From positions 1 through 5,198 of the forward strand of contig QOAS01000051.1 of assembly GCA_003972855.1 (NCBI GenBank): 5,198 bases of DNA, read 5' to 3'. The notes beneath the pieces were generated by a model. That model saw only the letters and a program-made list of their open reading frames with translations, made no database searches and had not been told where the DNA came from. Position numbers and translations under genes: made by a program. Source of the stretch: Gammaproteobacteria bacterium. GTDB lineage: Bacteria > Aquificota > Aquificia > Aquificales > QOAS01. Below, piece by piece: positions 1 through 5,198 of this stretch (its first letter is position 1; every line of letters starts with the position of its first letter).

Positions 1-30
1 TTCATTTTTACAAAAGATAGTGTCCTATGT

Positions 31-59
31 ATCACAACGTATGTTTATTATCATATAAA
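31..59 (+). promoter_or_regulatory. Possible sigma-70-type promoter for the toxin gene
   Basis: A -10-like TATAAA lies at 54-59 (5 of 6 matches to TATAAT). It is preceded by a 17-base spacer and a weak -35-like ATCACA at 31-36 (4 of 6 matches to TTGACA). Transcription would start near base 66, a short distance before the toxin gene. The region is very AT-rich, about 23% G+C over bases 1-60, so chance matches are likely and this is only a candidate. If real, it would drive the toxin gene without an antitoxin gene before it. Confidence 0.3.
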
Positions 60-72
60 ATATGACAGAATT

Positions 73-83
73 CACAATTTGTG
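73..83. repeat. Short perfect palindrome, possible operator
   Basis: CACAA at 73-77 and TTGTG at 79-83 form a perfect 5-base inverted repeat around a single T. It lies between the candidate promoter at 31-59 and the toxin start, where an autoregulating antitoxin might bind. The arms are short and the surroundings AT-rich, so chance is a fair explanation. The two bases just outside the arms do not pair. Confidence 0.2.
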
Positions 84-113
84 TTTATGTTGAGGATAAT
101 TTTCAAAACCGCT

Positions 114-440
114 ATGGGTTCTTGGCAATTAAAGATGGCAAAAACTTTTAAAGAAATACTTGAAGATTTAAAAAAGGCTGACAAAAAGCGATATAAAAAG
201 CTTGTAGAAAAATTGGAATTATTTACAAAGGAGCTACTGGAAGCCTTAGAAAAAGGAAAGCCAGTTTCAAAAAAATATCGGCTACACCAACTCCAGAATT
301 TCCGATATAAGGGGATACTATACCCCGATGCTTACGATGCCCACTTAGGAGGTGATACGCTACTCATTTTTTTAATAGACAAAAGTAGTAAAACGGTAAT
401 ATACCTATTTTTGGGTTCACATTCCGAACTTTTTAAGTAG
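114..440 (+). CDS. YafQ-like (RelE superfamily) mRNA interferase toxin, no antitoxin in view
   Basis: This is a 108-residue protein of the RelE/ParE fold, closest in motif pattern to YafQ, the ribosome-dependent mRNA endonuclease of DinJ-YafQ toxin-antitoxin pairs. The C-terminal half keeps the positions I recall as important in E. coli YafQ. RLHQLQ holds H58 (YafQ H50). DAYDAHL holds D75 and H77 (D61 and H63). GGD holds D81 (D67). GSHSELF holds H103 and F107 (H87 and F91). The N-terminal part is a Lys-rich helical stretch. The frame is open from GTG 81, with further starts at ATG 87 and ATG 135. None has a clear Shine-Dalgarno site. I chose ATG 114 because MGSWQLKMAKTF lines up without gaps with the first strand and helix of E. 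coli YafQ (92 residues). The gene is about 34% G+C, well below the minus-strand genes, and its end overlaps the end of lpxK by 8 bases. The partner antitoxin is either left of the window or absent. Confidence 0.8.
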   Translation: MGSWQLKMAKTFKEILEDLKKADKKRYKKLVEKLELFTKELLEALEKGKPVSKKYRLHQLQNFRYKGILYPDAYDAHLGGDTLLIFLIDKSSKTVIYLFLGSHSELFK

Positions 441-1398
441 GAAACAATTTTTCCACTTCCCCCAATAGGTTGGAAGGCAAAGAAAATTCCCTTTCAAGGA
501 TAAACAAATTTTCCCCTCCTATTTTGAAGAAATCTTTAAAGGTGGTTATCCAAACGAGGTTTTGGTCGGGTTTGAAATCCTTATAGTGGTAGTGGTCTCT
601 AAATTGAACCACTTTGGTTATTTCAAAGCCGTAAATTTGCGAAAGCTCCTCTACCTGTTTTAAAAAGGTTTCGTTGTCACCCAAGGCGGAAACCACCCCA
701 ACTCTTTCCCCTTTTAGGGAGGAAAAATCCACTCCTCTGAGGCGGTGGTCAAAGAGTTTGAAACCCTTTAAGGTGAGGTATCCGAACTTTTTACCCAAAG
801 AGGAGCAAAAGTTTTCCAACCTCCTATGGGGTTTTTCGGTTTTTGAAAACAGACAATAGTCGTCCCTTTCCTTTAAAACCGATAGGGGTTCCCTAAGCCT
901 TCCGAAGGGAAGGACTTTATCCTTTAGGTCTCGGGGGGTTATCAGCACTATGTCAAAATCCCTCTCTATCCTAAGGTGTTGAAATCCGTCGTCCAGCAGA
1001 ATAACTTCGGGCGAAAAAAGTTTTTCTAAGAGTTTTGCCCCTTCGCAACGGTTTTCCGCAACGACTACGGGAATACCCTTTAGAAGTTTGGCATACAAAT
1101 AGGCTTCATCTCCGCATTGTCTTACACCCACGAGGGGTTTTTCTCCATCGGAAACCAAGAGGGTGCCTTTGGTTTCCCTTCTGTAACCCCTTAAGAGGAT
1201 GGATACCTTTAATCCTTTGCCCTTTAGGTGTTTGGCGAGGTGAAGAACGGTGGGGGTTTTGCCCGTCCCCCCCACCGAGAGGTTTCCCACCGAAATAACC
1301 CTCGCCTTTGGTCTGCAGGTTTTAAAGATACCCTTTCGGTAGAGGTAGTTTCTAAGCTTTACCCCCCAAAGGTAGGGATTTAAACTAAACCTCCCCAT
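433..1398 (-). CDS. lpxK: Tetraacyldisaccharide 4'-kinase LpxK (lipid A synthesis)
   Basis: LpxK uses ATP to phosphorylate the 4' position of the tetraacyl disaccharide 1-phosphate, giving lipid IVA, at the inner face of the cytoplasmic membrane. The 321 residues match the family length (about 315-330). An N-terminal helix (1-28, with NPYLWGVKLRNYLY) fits the membrane-docking helix. The Walker A loop GNLSVGGTGKTP is at 38-49, RGYRR at 70-74, GDEAYL at 96-101, and the Walker B-like DDGFQH with its acidic pair at 136-141. FRDHYHY, with the conserved DH pair, is at 266-272, and TTFKD is at 285-289, where Aquifex has TTPKD as I remember it. No domain is missing. The ATG lies inside the end of the ATP-grasp gene (14-base overlap), with AAGGA at 1408-1412 nine bases before it. 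This is the last gene of the operon. I see no GC-rich hairpin with a U-run after its stop; its stop codon lies inside the end of the convergent toxin gene. Confidence 0.96.
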   Translation of the reverse strand: MGRFSLNPYLWGVKLRNYLYRKGIFKTCRPKARVISVGNLSVGGTGKTPTVLHLAKHLKGKGLKVSILLRGYRRETKGTLLVSDGEKPLVGVRQCGDEAYLYAKLLKGIPVVVAENRCEGAKLLEKLFSPEVILLDDGFQHLRIERDFDIVLITPRDLKDKVLPFGRLREPLSVLKERDDYCLFSKTEKPHRRLENFCSSLGKKFGYLTLKGFKLFDHRLRGVDFSSLKGERVGVVSALGDNETFLKQVEELSQIYGFEITKVVQFRDHYHYKDFKPDQNLVWITTFKDFFKIGGENLFILEREFSLPSNLLGEVEKLFPT

Positions 1399-2422
1399 AG
1401 GTGCTTATCCTTTGGAATAACCCCATATCGGTTACAAAGTCATCGCTGAACCTCACGTAGAGTTTGCCAACTTCGTAATCCCAATCCCTCGGGGGTTCTT
1501 CTCCCAAAGATGCCATCAAAAGCCGTGCGGGAAGATTTACGCCCGCTCCCGTTGCGAAATATACCCACGCGGGAAAACGGGGATTTATCTCTATGAGGTA
1601 AACCTCCCCTTCGGGGGTGTATATGCACTCTAATTCAAAAGCCCCCCGCCATTTGAATTCTCTTACAAAGTTTTCCGCCGCGGAAATCATTTTGGGATTT
1701 CTTATGGTTACACCCGTCCAAATCTTTCCGAGTTGGGTTATCCAGAGTTTTTTAATGTTTAAAAACCCAAAGTGTCCCCCCTCTCCGTCTCCCACACCTA
1801 CGAGGTTGAGTTCTTCTCCTTTGACCACCTCTTGGACTAAGACGGGATAACCCCATTGGGCTACTATTTCATTAAACTTCTCAACCGCTTCCTCGTAGGT
1901 ATACACCTTGTAGGCTTTGTAGAAAAGTCCCTTTACCATTGCGGGGTATCCAACTTCCTTTAAGGCGTCCCTTAAACCCGCGTAGTCTATTACAGAAAAA
2001 GTTTTGGGGGCTTTTATCCCAATTTTTTGGGCAACGGAATTGAGGCGTTCCTTGGAACGGAGTCTAAATTGCTCTTTCGTGGGTAGAAAGCTGGCTATTT
2101 GAAAATCCTTTAGCCTTTGGGCGTATTCTATGTATATCGGCAGTTCCGCGTCCAAAGTGGGAATTACCGCGTCCAAACCGTAGTTCTCCTTTATGTAAAG
2201 GAGTCTCTGGATAAAGGCGTCCGCCCCTTGGGAGGGATAGGGCATTAGGTAGGATTTGTCTATTAGCCACTTCATATAAACGCCCGGTTCCATCGGGTCG
2301 TAGGCAAGCCCAACTATTTTTGCCTTGGGATTCCATTCCTTTATGCTTTTGGCAACCCCTACCCCGGGACCCGGATTGTCCACCGCATTTATTCCCGAAA
2401 CCGCTACTTTAATCTCACTCAT
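1385..2422 (-). CDS. ATP-grasp ligase, carbamoyl-phosphate-synthase/carboxylate-amine ligase type, substrate unknown
   Basis: This 345-residue cytosolic protein belongs to the ATP-grasp superfamily, whose members activate a carboxylate as an acyl phosphate and join it to an amine, thiol or other nucleophile. It has a pre-ATP-grasp Rossmann-like part at 1-115, with a Gly-rich loop (NPGPGVGVAKS, 16-26). An ATP-binding lid follows, with K164 in AMVKG and the adenine-side strand LVQEVVKGEE at 195-204. The metal-binding catalytic part has GAFELEC at 260-266 and EINPRFPAW at 278-286, where E278 and N280 are the expected Mg ligands. All core residues are present, so it should be active. It has one grasp unit, no biotin or glutaminase domain, and is much shorter than CarB. 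ATG 2422 is preceded by AGGGG at 2431-2435. The PqqD-like gene ends 11 bases upstream, and that pairing hints at a peptide or carrier-bound substrate (inference). The exact reaction cannot be read from the sequence. Confidence 0.88.
   Translation of the reverse strand: MSEIKVAVSGINAVDNPGPGVGVAKSIKEWNPKAKIVGLAYDPMEPGVYMKWLIDKSYLMPYPSQGADAFIQRLLYIKENYGLDAVIPTLDAELPIYIEYAQRLKDFQIASFLPTKEQFRLRSKERLNSVAQKIGIKAPKTFSVIDYAGLRDALKEVGYPAMVKGLFYKAYKVYTYEEAVEKFNEIVAQWGYPVLVQEVVKGEELNLVGVGDGEGGHFGFLNIKKLWITQLGKIWTGVTIRNPKMISAAENFVREFKWRGAFELECIYTPEGEVYLIEINPRFPAWVYFATGAGVNLPARLLMASLGEEPPRDWDYEVGKLYVRFSDDFVTDMGLFQRISTYGEV
1408..1412 (-). promoter_or_regulatory. Ribosome binding site of lpxK
   Basis: AAGGA on the minus strand ends nine bases before the lpxK ATG at 1398. 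It lies inside the coding part of the ATP-grasp gene and supports this start in an overlapping gene pair. Confidence 0.6.
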
Positions 2423-2430
2423 TGGAGTAA

Positions 2431-2435
2431 CCCCT
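2431..2435 (-). promoter_or_regulatory. Ribosome binding site of the ATP-grasp gene
   Basis: AGGGG on the minus strand lies eight bases before the ATG at 2422 and overlaps the TAG stop codon of the PqqD-like gene. Ribosomes ending on the small gene could therefore restart directly on the ligase gene, which would tie the amounts of the two proteins together. Confidence 0.6.
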
Positions 2436-2679
2436 ACTTGTTATCTATAAGTCCCAAAATCCTCAGTTGTTCCATAAAGTCGTAAAAATCCCTACGGGCG
2501 GTTTCCTCGTCTACTTCAAACTCCTTAAGGATTTCGCTTATTATTTCTTCCTCACTTAGTCCCTCGCGGAGTTTCTTTACTATAAATAACCCCGTTTGGT
2601 TTAGCACAAAAGAATTACCCGTTTCGGGGTCAAAGGCAAAACCCTCCTCGTTAATAGCCAACCTTTTAAGTTTTTCCAT
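2434..2679 (-). CDS. PqqD-family small protein (RiPP recognition element-like)
   Basis: This is an 81-residue, highly charged soluble protein with the PqqD/RRE pattern. Two to three short strands come first (FAFDPETGNSFVLN, 14-27; the phrase after the DPETG turn is typical). Then come NQTGLFIVKKL (27-37), G40, a helix with EEIISEILKEF (44-54), VDEETARRDFYDFMEQL (56-72) and a final LGLI (75-78). PqqD and related RRE domains are winged-helix folds that bind a leader peptide and hand it to a modifying enzyme; they are not catalytic themselves. No radical SAM partner (PqqE type) is in view. The nearest enzyme is the ATP-grasp ligase 11 bases downstream. No short precursor gene fits in the gaps. 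The ABC ATPase gene ends nine bases upstream. ATG 2679 has no good Shine-Dalgarno site close by (GAGG is about 15 bases away), so translation may depend on coupling to the ATPase gene. I know no named match. Confidence 0.82.
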   Translation of the reverse strand: MEKLKRLAINEEGFAFDPETGNSFVLNQTGLFIVKKLREGLSEEEIISEILKEFEVDEETARRDFYDFMEQLRILGLIDNK

Positions 2680-2688
2680 AAGAGGTTA

Positions 2689-3741
2689 TTATCGCCTCGC
2701 GTGGATAAACTCTTTTTCCACTTCAATGCAAATTTCCTTATCCAAACCCTTTAGCTCCCTAAGGGGGAAAACCGCTTTTATTTCCCTTCCACTGCAGTTT
2801 AGGAAAAGCTTTACAAAGAAACCCCCGTAGGTAACCCCTTTCACTTTACACCTTAGGCGGTTTTTCGGAAAGTTACCGCAGGGCTTTACAAACTCGGGGC
2901 GGAAAAGGAGTAAAACCTTGTCCCCCTCTTTGGGGTCTCCTTCAAAACTTGAAACCTCCCAAGTTTGTCCGTTTGCAACTTCTACCTCCAAGAGGTTTTT
3001 AAATACCCTTAAAACCCTCCCCTCCAAGGTGTTTACCTCTAAAAATCGGGCGACAAAGGGGTTTTTCGGTTTAAAAAAGACCTCTTGGGGTGTTCCCTTT
3101 TCCAAGAGTTCCCCCTTTGCTAAAACAATTATTTGTTCTCCCAAATTTTGGGCATCGGTAACGTCGTGGGTAACGCAAAGGGTGGTTACCCCTCTCTCTT
3201 TTACTAATTTCCTTATAAGGGTTCTAAGTAACCCCTTATTTTGGGGGTCTAAGGCGGAAAAGGGTTCGTCCAAGAGCAAAAGTTTGGGTCTTACCGCCAA
3301 AGCCCTTGCCAAGGCTACCCTCTGCTTTTCTCCCCCGCTTAGGGTATGGGCGCTCCTTTTCAAAAGGTGGTCTATTTTTAGCTCTTTGGCTATCTTTAGA
3401 ACCTCCTTTTTAACCCTAAAGGGGTTTTTCTCCAATTTTTTTAGACCAAAGGCTATATTCTCAAAGACATTCAGGTGGGGAAATAGGGCAAAATCTTGGT
3501 AGACAACAGCAATTTTCCTTTTTTCGGGAGGTAAATCGGTTATATCCTCCCCTTCAAGTTTTATACTTCCCCTTAGGGGTTTTATAAAACCCGCAACGGT
3601 TTCCAAAAGGGTGGACTTTCCGCTTCCCGAAGGCCCCAAAATAACGGTAATACTCCCCCTTGGGGTGTCAAATGTTATCCCCTTAAGTTCAAAGTTTCCC
3701 CTTTTGACCGTTAAATTTTCCACCAAAAGGTAGGTATTCAT
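2689..3741 (-). CDS. ABC transporter ATP-binding protein, ModC/WtpC/PotA type (molybdate/tungstate-like oxyanion import)
   Basis: This is the 350-residue energy-coupling subunit of an importer, acting as a dimer on the inner face of the membrane. It has Walker A GPSGSGKS at 36-43, the Q-loop YQDFALFPHLNV with Q82, the ABC signature LSGGEKQRVALARAL at 134-148, Walker B LLLLDEPFSALD at 154-165 with E159, and the switch His in VTHD (H192). All ATPase residues are intact. Residues from about 238 to 345 form a beta-rich C-terminal region with two TOBE-like halves (EGRVLRVFKNLLEVEV, 239-254; LRCKVKGVTYGGFFVKLFL, 296-314). In ModC-type ATPases such a region can bind the substrate and switch transport off. 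The length fits ModC, WtpC, PotA and CysA alike, so substrate is inferred from the neighbours. The start overlaps the permease stop by four bases (ATGA), and GGGG at 3750-3753 lies eight bases before it. Confidence 0.92.
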   Translation of the reverse strand: MNTYLLVENLTVKRGNFELKGITFDTPRGSITVILGPSGSGKSTLLETVAGFIKPLRGSIKLEGEDITDLPPEKRKIAVVYQDFALFPHLNVFENIAFGLKKLEKNPFRVKKEVLKIAKELKIDHLLKRSAHTLSGGEKQRVALARALAVRPKLLLLDEPFSALDPQNKGLLRTLIRKLVKERGVTTLCVTHDVTDAQNLGEQIIVLAKGELLEKGTPQEVFFKPKNPFVARFLEVNTLEGRVLRVFKNLLEVEVANGQTWEVSSFEGDPKEGDKVLLLFRPEFVKPCGNFPKNRLRCKVKGVTYGGFFVKLFLNCSGREIKAVFPLRELKGLDKEICIEVEKEFIHARR

Positions 3742-4475
3742 CTGTTTTTCCCCGCAAAGGTTTCAAATAAAAGCAAACACGCGAGGGAGACCGCCATAAG
3801 AATTAAACCCATAACGGTAGCCCTTTCAAGGTTACCGTAGGAGATGTTTAGAAAGATACCCACCGGCAAGGTTTCGGTTTTCATATAAACGCCACCCGCA
3901 AAGACTAAGACCGCCCCGAAAGCCCCGAAAGAACGGGCAAAGGCGACAACCAAGGCGGAAAGAAGTCCCACCTTGGCAATGGGCAAGGTTACCTTTAAAA
4001 AGGTTTCCGCAAAGCTGTAGCCCAAACTTCGGGCAACCATTTCCAATCGGTAATCCACTTGGCTAAAGGAGGTGTAAAGCACCTTTACCGCAAAGGGAAG
4101 GGAAACGGAAATTTGAGCCAATACAACCGCATAGGGGGTGAAAACGATGCCCTTAAACCTACCCAAGGAGAGGAGTAAAAGAAGCCCTATAAGGAGTTCG
4201 GGAAAAAACATAGGTAGGTCTAAAACAACCTTTAAAAACCTCTTGAGGGGAAAGTTAAACCTGACCAACGCGTAGGCGGTAAAAACCGAAAGGGGAAGAA
4301 CCACGGCGGTTGAAACCAAAGAGGTAACCAACGAGAGTTTAACCGAATAAATAACCTCCTCCGAAAGGAGTTGGTCTAAAAAGTTTTCCCAATTTACGGA
4401 AAAAAGTATTGACGCCAAAAGGAGGGTAAAGAAAAACCCGACTGCGGAGGCGGTTAAAACCGAAAATCTTCTCAT
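3738..4475 (-). CDS. ABC transporter permease, ModB-like
   Basis: This 245-residue polytopic inner-membrane protein forms the channel of the importer, probably as a homodimer since only one permease gene is present. About six hydrophobic segments are visible, near residues 8-27, 45-70, 92-104, 113-135, 168-192 and 218-237. The cytoplasmic EAA loop that docks on the ATPase is at 145-165 (EMVARSLGYSFAETF, then KVTLP, with the conserved Gly at 152). LPMFFPELLIGLLLLLSLG at 87-105 matches the ModB/CysT LP..PP..G..LL..LG pattern. RSFGAFGAV at 181-189, followed by TETLPVGIF (200-208), matches the ModB end motif. There, ModB usually has GEFGA; here the Glu is Ala (A185). The start forms TAATG with the solute-binding gene stop, and no Shine-Dalgarno site is visible, so translation is probably by coupling. 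A sulfate- or tungstate-type permease is the alternative. Confidence 0.9.
   Translation of the reverse strand: MRRFSVLTASAVGFFFTLLLASILFSVNWENFLDQLLSEEVIYSVKLSLVTSLVSTAVVLPLSVFTAYALVRFNFPLKRFLKVVLDLPMFFPELLIGLLLLLSLGRFKGIVFTPYAVVLAQISVSLPFAVKVLYTSFSQVDYRLEMVARSLGYSFAETFLKVTLPIAKVGLLSALVVAFARSFGAFGAVLVFAGGVYMKTETLPVGIFLNISYGNLERATVMGLILMAVSLACLLLFETFAGKNR
3750..3753 (-). promoter_or_regulatory. Ribosome binding site of the ABC ATPase gene
   Basis: A GGGG run (context GCGGGGAAAAACAG) lies eight bases before ATG 3741 and inside the last codons of the permease gene. It supports this ATG in the ATGA overlap. Confidence 0.5.
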
Positions 4476-5198
4476 TATTCAAAACCGTATTTTCTAAAAA
4501 CCTCCCTACTCTTTAGGAGAAACTTCTCAAAATCTTTTGCCAACTGGGGGTTTGAACTGAAAGCGGTAACCCCTACGGGGACTTTCTCAAAGCCACCAAA
4601 CCTTTGGGGGAACTCGGTAACCGTAAACCCTTTTAGTTTTTGAGCCAATTCCTTCCAAATAATGGCGCAGTCTATCTGCCCATTTTGTAAATACAGCAAA
4701 AGTTGGTTTACAGTGGAAGTCTTTACCACCACTTTGGGTTGCACCTTTTCCCACAAACCCATTTCGGTTAGAAGCTCGTAGGTTACCCTCCCTATGGCGG
4801 CTTCTTTCGGGTCGCTTATACCTATGCGGGAGCAAACTTTGTAAAACCCGTAAATGTCGCCTATAGGTTTTTGGGAAACCAAAACCGCACGGTGGTAAAC
4901 CAAAACCTTTACCGTTTGGGGGTCAATAAGCCCCTCTTTGGTGGCGGTTTTCATGTAACTCTCCGCGGCGGGAATGTATAGGTCTCCCAAGTGGTTTTTT
5001 AGTTTTACGAGCAAACTCCCCGAACCCGCATAAACTACCTTAAGCTCCACCTCGGGGTGTTTCCTTTTGTAACTTTCCACCACTTGGGAAAAGGGTTCCT
5101 TTAGCCCCGCCGCGGTCAAAACGGTAAGCTCCTTTTTATCCCCGCAAGAGGTCAAAAGCAAAGAAAACCACGGCAGTAGAAGGAAAAGGATTTTCTTG
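4475..5198 (-). CDS. ModA-like lipoprotein solute-binding protein, 5' end outside the window
   Basis: This is the capture subunit of the importer, held by a lipid anchor in the periplasm. The reading frame stays open to the window edge. Translating from the edge gives KKILFLLLPWFSLLLTSCGD, a Lys-start hydrophobic signal with the lipobox LTSC (Cys codon at 5144-5146). The true start is therefore only a few codons to the right of the window, and the in-frame TTG at 5161 is inside the signal peptide. Mature ModA-type motifs follow (numbering from that TTG): LTVLTAAGL (12-20), AGSGSLLVKL (45-54), GDLYIPAAESYM (59-70), STVNQLLLYLQNGQIDCAII (149-168) and VPVGVTAFSSNP (194-205), with a typical end (FEKFLLKSREVFRKYGF). 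The usual ModA binding Ser in AASL is Gly here (G19), and the usual binding Tyr looks to be W169. Molybdate or tungstate is likely, but another oxyanion is possible. As the first visible gene it may head the operon. Confidence 0.9.
   Translation of the reverse strand, partial: KKILFLLLPWFSLLLTSCGDKKELTVLTAAGLKEPFSQVVESYKRKHPEVELKVVYAGSGSLLVKLKNHLGDLYIPAAESYMKTATKEGLIDPQTVKVLVYHRAVLVSQKPIGDIYGFYKVCSRIGISDPKEAAIGRVTYELLTEMGLWEKVQPKVVVKTSTVNQLLLYLQNGQIDCAIIWKELAQKLKGFTVTEFPQRFGGFEKVPVGVTAFSSNPQLAKDFEKFLLKSREVFRKYGFE

Noticed and set aside
1..93. Open frame from base 1 to a TGA at 91-93 as the end of an upstream antitoxin
   Set aside because: The translation is rich in Tyr, Cys, Ile and His and does not look like the C-terminus of a RelB/DinJ antitoxin. 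The very AT-rich sequence looks noncoding. The frame ending at TAA 56-58 looks no better.
415..434. GTTC/GAAC hairpin followed by TTTTT as a terminator of the toxin gene
   Set aside because: The stem has only four base pairs with a seven-base loop and lies inside the toxin coding sequence. On the other strand no U-run follows it, so it would not end the lpxK transcript either.
674..1298. Plus-strand open frames opposite lpxK (674-859 and 1035-1298)
   Set aside because: Both lie fully inside lpxK, have low-complexity Pro/Arg/Leu-rich translations and match nothing I know.
1440..2336. Other open frames within the ATP-grasp gene (1440-1628 and 2064-2336 minus, 1617-1850 plus)
   Set aside because: They overlap a well-supported ATP-grasp gene in other frames and show no family pattern.
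2423..2688. A hidden RiPP precursor peptide next to the PqqD gene
   Set aside because: The gaps on either side of the PqqD gene are only 9 and 11 bases, so no separate short gene fits on the operon strand.
2918..3502. A 194-codon open frame on the plus strand opposite the ABC ATPase gene
   Set aside because: It is rich in Ser, Phe, Lys and Pro with no recognisable domain, and the opposite strand carries an intact ABC ATPase with all motifs. It is a shadow of that gene's codon bias.
4587..4835. An 82-codon minus-strand frame within the solute-binding gene
   Set aside because: It is an out-of-frame shadow of the ModA-like gene, with an Arg-rich translation and no motif.
600..5000. Many repeats of CCCTTTA/CCTTTAGG-like strings and runs of C along the plus strand
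   Set aside because: These are codons read backwards (Leu-Lys-Gly and GGG/CCC-rich codon use in purine-rich minus-strand genes). They are not spaced or flanked like an array or an uptake signal.
5159..5161. TTG at 5161 as the start of the solute-binding protein
   Set aside because: The same frame continues to the window edge and codes the Lys-rich start and hydrophobic core of a lipoprotein signal, so this TTG is an internal Leu codon.

Overview
The window looks like a piece of the chromosome of a Gram-negative, probably thermophilic bacterium. LpxK shows that the cell makes lipid A. The proteins are rich in Lys, Glu and Val and poor in Gln. The genes are packed end to end with 1 to 14 base overlaps and no intergenic space. 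The LpxK resembles what I remember of the Aquifex protein, so an Aquificota-like organism is my best guess. I could not test this by search.

Layout. Bases 1-440 form an AT-rich block (about 32% G+C by hand count). It carries one plus-strand gene for a YafQ/RelE-fold mRNA interferase toxin, with a possible promoter and a small palindrome before it. No antitoxin is visible. From base 433 to the right end everything is coded on the minus strand, at clearly higher G+C (about half in the stretch I counted). In order of transcription, from the right edge leftwards, the genes are: a ModA-like lipoprotein solute-binding protein (its 5' end is cut by the window edge), a ModB-like permease, a ModC/PotA-like ABC ATPase with a C-terminal TOBE-type region, a small PqqD-family protein, an ATP-grasp ligase, and LpxK. 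Junctions are a 1-base overlap (TAATG), a 4-base overlap (ATGA), gaps of 9 and 11 bases, and a 14-base overlap. This reads as one operon with translational coupling.

How the genes may work together. The first three make a complete importer, most likely for an oxyanion such as molybdate or tungstate, although several usual ModA and ModB residues are changed. The PqqD-like protein and the ATP-grasp enzyme form a natural pair: PqqD-type (RRE) domains present peptides to modifying enzymes, and ATP-grasp enzymes join a carboxylate to an amine or other nucleophile. No precursor peptide is coded in the window. LpxK at the end does an essential lipid A step and may be there only by operon packing. 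The toxin gene meets lpxK tail to tail with an 8-base overlap at a sharp change in composition, which suggests the toxin block was acquired.

The PqqD/ATP-grasp pair inside an oxyanion-transport operon is the part most likely to hide something undescribed.
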